Of a DNA stretch of 64,000 bases, positions 54,749 through 64,000 are shown in pieces (position 1 is the first letter of the stretch; every line of letters starts with the position of its first letter). A program made the position numbers and the translations under genes. The stretch is from Pisaster brevispinus (taxonomy: Eukaryota; Echinodermata; Asteroidea; Forcipulatida; Asteriidae), in the NCBI GenBank assembly GCA_023634235.1, contig JAMKCF010000008.1:13049676-13113675 (forward strand). Reading direction: 5' to 3'. Below the pieces are notes generated by a model, which was given only the letters and a program-made list of their open reading frames with translations, ran no database searches and was not told the origin of the DNA.

Positions 54749-57262
54749 TACACACAAGAATAAATAACATTGATTAAAACATTGATTCGTTTTCAAGTAA
54801 AGACTGTGAAATGGGAACAGCAAACTGATTATTGTCTTTACAAGCACCATTATAATGGGTTGACATTCTGTAACCTCATGGTCTTCCCCCAAAAAAAATA
54901 CAAAATTAAAAATTAAAAAAAACTATTTAAAACCAGGAACAAATTGATTCTTATTGATTGTCATAGGGGAATTACTGTATCCTAAATTCTGAATAAATAT
55001 TAAACTTGAAATACTGAGTTTAGTGAGAAAACTGTTGATGATTTTGTTTAAAAAAAAAACATGTTGTTCAAAAAATTAAAGCATAGGTTGATCAAATGTT
55101 ATATATAGGCAGGGTCTACTTTTTGTAATTATTCTATTTAAGGTAATGATAAAAAAACTTACTTGGTAAGGAGTAGGCCTACTGAAAAATGTGTAGATTG
55201 TATAAAACGTTGTGAGAAAATGACTCCCTTTGAAGTAGTGTAGTTTTATCGAAAGAGGTCATTTTCAGCCCCAAAATTTGAATCTGAGAAAGCTTTCACA
55301 CATGCTGCCTTTCTCAGGCATCTGAAAGCACACAATTCAAGGGGTGGGTTTTTGTTTTCATTATTTTGTTTGCAATTTCAATGACTATTAAGATAAACCA
55401 AGTGAGGATACTGGTCTTTGATAACTACCAAAAGTGTGCCCTGCCTTTAAATAGAGAATACATTGTTTCTCAAAAGAGAACAAAAAACAATTAAGTTATT
55501 GATTTTTACCTGTAAAGCATAATGTTCAGACCTAATTGGTGACATCAACCTCTGGGGATGTCTCTCCATCAACTGGTTCTATTCTGAAGTTTCCCATTCT
55601 TGATCAACTTCTGCCTCACCTCACAGCTTCATCACTAACAGGTGAGCTCCTCAAAGTAATCTGACTCTGTTCTTCTATCAACTTCACTCTGACACCCTCA
55701 AAAGAAGAGTTAGCTTTCTCAGATGTTGGCACAGACTGGACTTGCTCGAAATTCAGTCACACAAATACAGCTGCAGAGAAATATCAAAAAGAGATCGAAA
55801 AGTCATGAACAACAATACTAAAAACACAAACCGAGATCAAGTATTGGGATCCATAATCAAAAGCATTTAAAAGTGATCAGTTCAGTTTTCAAAACATCAC
55901 TTTAAATATAGGTAAAGATGCTAAGTCTGCCCCCCCCCCCCACACCACCCACCATTTTGTCACTCATTATGACCACAAAATACAATTGTTTTACCAAATA
56001 TATTTACAACAAGATCTTTTTTTACATGAGTGAAAATGTAGCAGTGGGATTTTTTTTAATTTTGTATCCCTTTTTTTGAAAATGACAACACAACATTAAC
56101 ATTAGTCTGATCTTTGATTCAAACTGTCAATGTTGGTTACTAAAAGCAAGCATGGCCACCATGCTGGCCGGCTGGGGCCTCCAAACCTTGAATGATGTAG
56201 GTCCTTCATGTAAATAAATGATCGCTCTCAAATAACAAACAAGGTAAGACACTGCTCATCAACAACTTTTCCTTTAACATGAAACATTATCAAAAAGCCA
56301 ATATTATTAACTTCTGTGTCAACTCAATTAGAACACCCCTTACAAGATTCTGCCTATTGATTGGTTTAGAGCACATCACATGATATATTGTCTTAACTTT
56401 ATTAGAAAGCCACACAAAGGCAGTGCGCTATACATGCAGCAAACAATTTACCTGTAGCAGACACCGTATTATCCCATAGCAACCAATGAACCATACTATA
56501 CCCATAGTACTAAGAGCAGCCTTGTGGTACCTTGATGTCTAGACATGTATTGTATGGGATGTCATAAAACAAACTGCTAGGCCCCCCTAATGCTTTTCAT
56601 GCTATGGTTAAAACTCCCCGGAGCGATGTAATTTCCCTTAGCTTCCCCTCGGGAAAGTAGAACGCACCGAGGATCACCTCGTGAGTCTTAATACATTTAA
56701 CCGTAGCACTTCGAAGCAGTCAATACTTGTGGACACTAGTAGTAGTACTAACTGGTGGTACTAAAGTAGTAGTGTAAGTAGTTTATTAACTGTCACTTGG
56801 GAAAGAGACAACTGGTCATGGGTCTATTGTGAGTTTTTTGTGGTGTCTTTCAAATTGAAATATGATCTGTTTGTGGAGTCAACTCAATGGCAGTACAATG
56901 GGGATCAGACAGGGTACATGGATGCAATTTTAGTGTAGGCCTATATAATAAATATATGGTCGTTGATCAATTCCATGAATTATAAAACGTTATAGCTCAG
57001 ATGAGTCCATGCAGAGCAAAGATGATAGAAATATGCTGCAGACGACATCAGTTGGGGTGGGTAGGGGTAGGCTTACACTACAGACCGAACACATCATCAT
57101 GACAACTTACAATACATCTCTACAGATCAACCAAAGGTTTGTTTACATCCATGACATGACATGTGCAGTGCATGCATGATCGAGTTATTACACATAATTA
57201 CACATTATTGAAAACCCGACAAATCGGTCTATGTATCAGTCTAAAACGTACCTTCATAATAT

Positions 57263-57390
57263 CCACTGATTCTCCTGCCTTTGATGAACAGCCAGATAAT
57301 CCACACACTGTCATAGTATGCATCCAAATGGACATTTCTAGGTGGAAAGTTGGGAAACGAAATTGAATCGAAACTCCCTCGACGTAAAAC
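57263..57390 (-). CDS. Exon-like segment in right arm, unknown product
   Basis: On the minus strand a phase-0 segment of about 45 codons starts after 'aatacag' with F-Y-V-E-G-V-S-I-Q-F-R-F-P and ends with A-G-E-S-V-D-I-M-K before donor GTACGT. It is fully open and has a Cys pair C-G-L-S-G-C. I do not recognise the family. It may be part of a duplicated host gene or of a transposon gene. Confidence 0.3.
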
Positions 57391-57460
57391 TGTATTAATT
57401 TGATCTAGAGAGGGCGCACTTCATAAACAAACCAAAACTATTTAAAGGGCTATGCAAAGG

Positions 57461-58860
57461 TACTTTTTGAGAGAGAAAATATTTATTAAGCAGGCATCGT
57501 GTCGGGTAGGTTGCTATTGTCTGAATCAAGGTCAGGGGTCAGACATGCTTTCAGTTGGTACATGCGTATAATAATTATACTGCTCATTTTGAGGCTCGTT
57601 TAAATACCTTTAGAGTTTGTTGTTGTTTGTTCTATTTCAAAGGCTTTCATGGAGTGATAGGATAAGTAACAGGGGTATCAAACAAATAACTGCTGCGACT
57701 GAACCCTGACATAAAAAAAATAATAGAAATCTTGACACTCAAGTAAGATTAACACATTTCTTTAACTTTGTTTTATTGCGTAAATTTAATCCAATCTCTG
57801 TGAGAGCTATCAATATAAATTTATTTATTTATTCATTCATTTCATAATTATATAGGCGTATATAACTTTATATTTATATAATTTTTATTACATAATTATT
57901 TACAAGCAGGGTATAGTTTTGTTGTCAAAGACCAGTGTTCTCACGTGTATGGTGTATCCCAACTTATGCATAAAATAACAAACCTGTGTACATTTGTGCT
58001 CATTTGGTCATCAAAGTTGCCAGAAATTAAGGAAAGAAAAAAGCCCTTGTTGCCTGAAGCCTTTCCCAGATTTAAATTTTGGGGTGAAAAATAACCTCTT
58101 TCTCTAAAACTACATAGCTTTAAAGGGGCTGTTTCTCTAACAATGTTGTATACTATCAACAGCTCTTCAGTGCTCCTTACCAAGTAAGTTTTATGGTCAA
58201 TATAACTTGTGGAGCAATTACCAAAAGTATACCCTGCCTTAACTGTATAATGCTATAGTTATTTAAATACATGTATTTTTATATCTATTTAGGACATATA
58301 TACTTGCCCCTATATACATATAAATCCTCGTGTATGCTTGTGGAATTCAAAGTTTACGTAAGGTGACGTGACCAATACACACCAAGGAAGCCTCACAAGT
58401 ATCAAAATTACCCAAAATAATTCAATATCAGAAGTAACGTTAAACAAGATGGTTCAGAATGTTTTAATTCATCTTTTTAGAGCTCAAAACCACACCGTAA
58501 AGATTAACCCTTCTGTTTTGTTTTTTTTTTGGGGGGGGTTTATTTGCCCAGTGTTCAAATTTGATTTTATGCAGGCATCCCCACTAATACCATTTCGTAT
58601 GTCTTGACCATCGTTTGCATGAAATCGCAGCTTGAAAATTTATCCTCAATTCATAAAAATTATTTTTATTTTGCAAAATGTTCTAAAAATTCAAATTTTC
58701 CCTTAAAAATGAAGCAGGCAACCAGACTGAAGCCATTTTTATGCCAGTTTAATGCCAGCTTGTATAACTTTTTTGTTGCCTCTTTCATGTTTTGTTACTA
58801 TTTAGGACTTTTCCTCAAGATTCATTTCATATTTTTTAATTTTTTTTAGAATTTCCTCAT
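57461..58860. other. Flank of the right arm without recognised genes
   Basis: AT-rich, with a third copy of the '...ccctgcctt' dispersed element at about 57910-58245 and T10-G8 at 58520-58540. Confidence 0.5.
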
Positions 58861-58869
58861 ATATAGCAA

Positions 58870-59900
58870 ACATCAAGGGTCAAGTTAAATAAGAAGGCAT
58901 GAGTAGTACCTGCTGCATCGTTTTTAGCATAAAATAACACCTTCAAAAATTGAACTAAATTTTAAAAAACTTCTGGACTTACCCTTACGATTTTTTTCAA
59001 TTTTTTGCTTAATTTACAAGTACAATTTTATGCTTGAAAATGAAACAAACATCACAGCTGATGGCCATTTTGTATGACTTGACCTATTGCATCTTTCATA
59101 TTAAGGATTGTCTCGCAAAAGTTTTGTGTAGTTTCCCCAAGTTTCCCAAACTTTAGCAAATGTCCAGGGTCAAGTTGCATCAGTAGTAGCTACTGCATCG
59201 TTTTAAAGAATAAAACCACACCTTAAAAATGGACTCAAATAAAAAAAAGGTGAAGGACTAATCCCTAGCGATTTTTAGCCTAATTTTTAACTATCAATAT
59301 TCCCAAACTATAGCTTACACCCTGGGTCAAGTCAAATATAAAAAGGCATCAGTTAAGTCTACTGCATTTTAAGAGCCTCAAATTCCAAATTCAAAACCGG
59401 CCTGAATTTGATTAAAAATACTTGACTTACCCTTACCCTTGGTATATCCTTATCCCCGCCCCCCCCCCCCGCCAATTTTAAAACCTATTTTTCAACTATC
59501 GAAATTTTCAAATAGTTTATATCCTAGGTCACGTCAAATAAAAATACATCAGTAAAGCCTACTGCATCATTTCAGAGCCTTCAACTGCAACTTAAAAATC
59601 TGCAAAAAATTGAAAAAATACTGGATTACCACTGTTTTTTTTTTTTCTTTCAACATTTCCCAAAATAAAGCTTATATCCTAGGTCACGTCAAATAAAAGG
59701 GCATCAGTAGAGCAGAGCGTACTGCATCATTTTAGAGCCTTAAATCGCAAGTTGAAAATCGGACCAAATTCGATAAAAATACATTTTCAGTTTTTCAACT
59801 TTTGCCCTATTTTTCACCTATCAATATTTTCCCCCCAAAAGCTGATATCCTAGGTCAAGTGAAATAGCAAAGCATCAGAAGTACCATGGTCCAGCTCAGG
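58870..59900. repeat. Degenerate tandem array 'ctaggtcaagtcaaataaaaaggcatcagta', right
   Basis: Six diverged units of roughly 150-200 bases (starts near 58874, 59165, 59320, 59524, 59678, 59848), each with 'tactgcatcattttagagcc'. Its 'ctggacttaccc' blocks are the inverse of those at 44800-45380. Confidence 0.7.
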
Positions 59901-59968
59901 ATATCATGAATAAGAGCTGACCAGTATTTACATGTGGTAAAGAGAATAAACATTTTAAAATATGCCAT

Positions 59969-60757
59969 GTGCTGACAGCGGCTCCACCAAAACCAAGACA
60001 AAAAATTGCAAATTTGGATTGTTTAACAAAGTGGGAGAGTCGTGATCGGCGAGTCCATCATGCATTGTGTGTAATGCATAGTGTGCATCTTACAAATGAA
60101 AATACACCCAAAGCAATGCATGAAATTTTTACGGATATTACAGTAAGCAATACAGATACATGGAAGTATGTCGTTGCTCAGGGTGTACAGTTACTTTTCC
60201 GCATCGCGCATTTTGCATTACACACTATGCATGACAGACACATTGGCTTTCGACCTAATAATAACAAAAACAAAAACATGTATAACAAATTAGATTTTAT
60301 AATTGTATTCCAGTACATTCAAATTAGCAAAAGACAAACTGGATACAAATTTTTTTATACAAAATATTACATCAGCATTTACAAAATAATACAACACCCA
60401 TTCTGGGCCGGATTGAGATATAAACTATTTGAATTTCTCAAACTAAATAAAGTATTGGGTCAAGATTTGCTCAGCAAAATATTAATTGGAAAACCTGGTA
60501 CACCTTTGCTGTTCACGCTCATAATAGCCCATATGCATATCCCAAAGAGCATGATCAGAGCACAAAGGATTTTTGTGAAATCCGAGTCTAAGCAACACCG
60601 GCAACCATCTTGGCGCGCTGACTTTTCAGCAATGTGGTACAGAGCTATAAAACCTTGCACAATAACATGTAAACTAGAGTCTTACTTCAATCTTGGCAGC
60701 TTGATTTCATTTTTAATTGTACTAGGTTTCCCCAAGATGCATTGCGTTATATTTTAA
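59969..60757 (+). CDS. 262-codon open frame of unknown status
   Basis: The longest non-repeat open frame in the window. The product is Lys/His/Ile-rich with no motif, signal peptide or family I recognise. Inverted motifs 'tgcattgtgtgtaatgcata' (about 60062) and 'gcattacacactatgcatga' (about 60213) lie inside it. A plain ORF of this size in DNA this AT-rich is unlikely by chance, but nothing else supports it. Confidence 0.15.
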   Translation: MLTAAPPKPRQKIANLDCLTKWESRDRRVHHALCVMHSVHLTNENTPKAMHEIFTDITVSNTDTWKYVVAQGVQLLFRIAHFALHTMHDRHIGFRPNNNKNKNMYNKLDFIIVFQYIQISKRQTGYKFFYTKYYISIYKIIQHPFWAGLRYKLFEFLKLNKVLGQDLLSKILIGKPGTPLLFTLIIAHMHIPKSMIRAQRIFVKSESKQHRQPSWRADFSAMWYRAIKPCTITCKLESYFNLGSLISFLIVLGFPKMHCVIF

Positions 60758-62379
60758 TGATGGGCCTTGTGCATATGGGCTATTAGCCCTTCCCATGAAA
60801 TATGCTACAGAATTGTGCACTAGGCAGACCCACAAATGCATATGTGTCACACCACCATCAGCCCCATACAAAAAAAGGCATCATTTTGCCTACTAGCAGA
60901 GCTAGAGTGCACGCGCAATGCGCAATTTGCATATTTCACAGGAAGGGTCTACGGGAATTTGTGCACAAACATTCACTGTCTGAAGTGCCACTATGCAACA
61001 GCCTGGCTGCTGCCATGAGGCACGGCAACACTGGTCCAAGTCTAAGGATTCACTGATGACAATCAGTTCATTGTACTCAAAGTACGGATTCAAATTAGAC
61101 CGATTAATGACCGCATTCAACAGTTTCAAAGTTACATCTTCACAGTGTCATCAAAGAGTCTAAAGAACTTATTTAAATAGGTAGCCTTCCTCTAAACCAA
61201 CAGCATAATTAGCTAACAAAATGAAATACAACAAATTTCTTGCCCTTGACCTCCAATCAAACAAAACAAATACACTGTACGTATTTGGGTCATATTGATA
61301 GTCAATTGTAAAGAGATTTTTCACTATTAGTTAATCAAAATGTTTCTTGTGCAATCTGTCGTCTAAAACCATACTTTAAAGAAAGAAATAACAGTATTAC
61401 AGAGACATGGGATGCACACATGGTATTGTGATTCTGCACAGAACCTTCCTTTTTTGCAAAACAAGGCAGTTTAAAGACAGAATGACAAACTCTTGTTGCT
61501 GACCAATGCGCTACGCACTTAACTTCTCAAGCACCAACCCATGAGCATTTACGGTGAAACTTCACCAACTAATCGGAAGACATTGTTTTATCAGTTATAG
61601 TATTTGCTGTAACTAACTTGATCCCAAGATTCTTGATTTAAGATCACTCTTTCTTTTTATACAGAATTACTAGATAGAATTTTTTTTTTTAATGCGATGG
61701 CCCGGAAATGTTGATCATTGCCATCACCACCTCTACAACACTTTCACAAAACAGGCCTAAAGTGAGAAGTTGTATCACCTTACCTCTGATAGAGTTTATT
61801 TTCTTATTTTGTTAAGATTAGGAATCTTTTTGTACTACTCACTCTATCAAAGTGACTTTTATGAGTGTCACATTCACATTAAGTGGTAGGGCTCCTTTTT
61901 CAGCTCATTTCTACAGCATTCTTTGAGACTTAGGCGATGAGATATTCCTTAATGAGGCGTGCAGCAACACAGACACACTTTTCTAAAAATGCCCCCCCCC
62001 CACCCCAGCCGAACATGTTTCTTTTTAAGAACATGTTGAAACTTAGCACCAGCATGACCTTCATTTCAATACATTGGATTGTACATACACCAACTTGAAC
62101 TCGACTTTTTGCACACAAAAAAGAAACCATTTAATTTGACACTGTGAATTTGCAACTTTTAAATCATGCTAATAAAAAAAAAGCTTACCCACCAATCATG
62201 GGGACTTGTTACAAGCCTGATGCTTCACGGAGGCCACCGAGGCAACTGCCTCATGGTCATTGCCTTGGTGCCCTTTGAAATGTTCCCATAGAAATTGTCA
62301 ATTTCTTTATAGAGGTGCCCTTTACCAAGGAGAAAACGCCTCGGTGCCCTCGCTCTTTCACGAAGCCTCAGGACTCTTG
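60758..62379. other. Stretch without recognised genes
   Basis: AT-rich unique-looking sequence, a C-rich run at 61991-62006, and a 'ctcatggtcattgccttggtgccct' low-copy segment at 62220-62370. It may contain the 3' untranslated region of the minus-strand exon at 62380-62542. Confidence 0.35.
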
Positions 62380-62542
62380 CTAGATTTTGAGGGAATGCAT
62401 CTGCTCATCTGTGGAGCGCATCCGTTGCCATTTGGTCTTGTTGTGCTTTGCCTGGAGTGTCTTGAAGTGGTTCAACATTTCATTCCAGTTGAGGGCCTTC
62501 AAGTCGGGCCGCTTATCTGGGATTAGACCTGGGCTGCTTTTC
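62380..62542 (-). CDS. Probable terminal coding exon of an unidentified gene
   Basis: After acceptor 'tttattccaaag' the minus strand is open for 53 codons to TAG. It reads S-P-G-L-I-P-D-K-R-P-D-L-K-A-L-N-W-N-E-M, then Q-A-K-H-N-K-T-K-W-Q-R-M-R and ends H-S-L-K-I. Composition, codon use and a balanced charged sequence look like real protein, and GC content is higher than around it. I do not recognise the family and found no upstream exon in the window. Confidence 0.4.
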
Positions 62543-63050
62543 CTTTGGAATAAACGAATCAATCATAACTGTTAACAATCTTTTCACAGCAAGTACTCAT
62601 CATATTGCCTTCAACATGTCACGGCCTAGAAGTAGATAAAGTACACCCCTGTTGAACTTTGGTTTATTCCTGCTTAACATTACTCCTTACTTTGCATATA
62701 CACTTCAAACCTTCTTGTTCAAATATCTCTTCGCCATTTAAATTTACGAAGCGCCCCCTATGTTTTGAGTTGTATTTCAATAATCTGGGCGTCATTCTGC
62801 AATTGGCCAAACTGATATATGGTGTATTTTTGCCATGATACCCATTACACTGCATGATTCAAGTACAAGCTGATTAGAAGGACTCACAAAAACATCTGAT
62901 TTTAAAAAAATTATAATAAAATGCTCTCCACGTTTGGAGCATTTCAGATGGAAATATATCTCAGAATAATTGGTATCAGGTCCAAATATTGGCAAAATTA
63001 AATGCGAGACTTAAAATAAGCTCTATACCATGTTTTAAATCCATACCTAA
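62543..63050. other. Stretch without recognised genes
   Basis: AT-rich sequence upstream (minus strand) of the probable terminal exon. No further exon was seen. Confidence 0.35.
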
Positions 63051-63054
63051 TGAC

Positions 63055-63355
63055 CTGGGCCCAATTTCAAAGAGCTGAACAAGCAGAAATTATTGCTTAC
63101 TGAACAAGTTTCTGTTAAGTGCAATTTAACTTAGCAGGAAACCAGTCACAAGTTGGGAAAAGGTATTTTGGCTGGTAACCAATTTTCTGGTAACCTAAAT
63201 TGTCATGTGCTTAGCTACTTTCTGTGCTTAAACTGCTCTATGAAACAGTTTTCTGAAATGAGCAGGAAATGAGTCAGTGACGGTAACTTTACTCTGGTAA
63301 GCAAAAGTCTGTTGCACTTCACTTTGTTTTGTGCATCTCTATGAAATTGGGCACT
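63055..63355. mobile_element. GGGCCCAATTT... hairpin MITE, most complete copy
   Basis: 'tgggcccaatttcaaagagc' at the left and the inverse 'gcatctctatgaaattgggc' at the right, with internal 'aggaaaccagtcacaa' and 'ttttggctggtaacc' blocks. Confidence 0.75.
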
Positions 63356-63409
63356 GGGACCAACTTCAAAAAGATGATAAGTTAACAAAATCCTGAAACT
63401 TACAAACAA

Positions 63410-63543
63410 TGGGGGACTTTTGGGACTCTAGGTGGCAGCAGGCTTACCAGGTAAATCCATTGTTCTCTGCAATGTATGCATACTGAGAACTATGCGTAAA
63501 CAATGGTAAGTCTGCTGCAACCTAGCATTCCAAAGTCTCCCCT
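63410..63543. mobile_element. Short foldback element with CTCF-like termini, copy 2
   Basis: 'gggggacttttgggactct' + 'aggtggcagcagg' and the inverse 'gtctgctgcaacctagca' + 'ttccaaagtctcccc'. About 134 bases, same family as 40787-40925. Confidence 0.8.
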
Positions 63544-63544
63544 T

Positions 63545-63990
63545 AGGCCCCGTTCCCACTGGACCCCGCATTGATCGCGCAATTCGAGAAAAGGGCGATC
63601 AGACCCCGCAATTTCTCGAAAAGGGCGATCAAAGGGCGATCAAGCGTAAGTGGGAACGCGAGGGCGATCAGGATCAGACCCCGCAATTTTGATCCACCTC
63701 GGGAGTAGGATTAAAGCGGGATCTGATCGCCCTTTTGGATTAATGGGCGATCAAAAGTCTAGTGGGAACGCAAAGGGCGATCAGACCCCGCAATTTGAGG
63801 GCGAACATCCGGTACGGTAGGCCCGAATGGCGCGAAAATGGTGTGGTGGTCGCCATAGATACGTTGCGCCTGCGCACTGCCCACTTGGTCGACCTGCGTT
63901 GGTGAACTTTGAATCCACTTCCGTTCCCAAAAGGGAGATCAATGCGCGATCATACTCCAGTGGGAACGCGACCGCGATTCACGTCTGCGA
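63545..63990. repeat. GGGCGATC-rich foldback repeat
   Basis: 'ggccccgttcccactgga' opens the element. 'agtgggaacgc' and 'gggcgatcagaccccgcaatt' recur several times, and 'ccagtgggaacgcgacc' near 63957 is the inverse end. It is much richer in GC than the surroundings and may continue beyond the window. Confidence 0.7.
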
Positions 63991-64000
63991 CTAATCCTTT

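Larger units (their letters stand above)
54450..57460 (-). repeat. Large inverted repeat, right arm
   Basis: Reverse complement of the left arm. Examples of near-identity are 54556-54760 against 49195-49395 and 57270-57450 against 46040-46270. Both arms contain a diverged copy of a dispersed element ending in 'ccctgccttt' (48540-48885 and 55108-55455). Confidence 0.88.

Overview
The window is eukaryotic genomic DNA, AT-rich and intron-rich, with GT-AG introns, long (CT)n microsatellites, poly-G tracts and many short foldback elements. The gene architecture (clan-3 cytochrome P450 in tandem, a CAP/ShKT/EGF membrane protein) and the repeat families suggest a marine deuterostome, most likely an echinoderm such as a starfish. 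That assignment is inference, not proof. A 100-base N gap lies at 7681-7780.

Left third (1-19.5 kb, minus strand): two head-to-tail copies of a CYP3/thromboxane-synthase-like P450 gene. Copy A contributes only its first two coding exons (1238 down to 766) and runs off the left edge. Copy B spans about 18387 to 8.2 kb. I resolved twelve of its exons by matching splice sites, phases and P450 motifs, from the signal anchor to the heme loop. Exons 10 and 11 of copy B carry three single-base frameshifts, so it is either a young pseudogene or contains sequence errors. The 5' parts of the copies are about 2.2 kb direct repeats offset by 17,175 bases. A decayed BEL/Pao LTR retrotransposon (about 2.28-7.4 kb, minus strand) sits between the copies.

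Middle (21.1-42.1 kb, plus strand): one 16-exon gene whose exons join in frame into 680 codons. It encodes a type I membrane protein: signal peptide, furin-type propeptide site, CAP (SCP/CRISP) domain, CRISP-like hinge, EGF, ShKT, Thr-rich linker, two EGF repeats, an unassigned membrane-proximal domain with another furin-type site, a transmembrane helix and a short basic tail. Exons 5-10 are all symmetrical phase 1-1 modules. Introns are full of MITE-like elements, and one copy lies between the stop codon and a possible poly(A) signal.

Right third (42-64 kb): no complete gene recognised. The main structure is a large inverted repeat (arms about 46.0-49.5 and 54.45-57.46 kb) whose arms each carry the same exon-like segments. 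The roughly 5 kb spacer contains a tRNA-like SINE, AT-rich tandem repeats and an 80/81-base minisatellite. Outside the arms are degenerate arrays in inverted orientation. A probable terminal coding exon of an unidentified minus-strand gene lies at 62.4-62.5 kb, and the window ends in a GGGCGATC-rich foldback repeat.

Two repeat families deserve attention for regulation. A GGGTCA/TGACCC MITE forms perfect everted repeats with 6-base spacing (ER6-like), and another foldback family carries CTCF-like cores in both termini.
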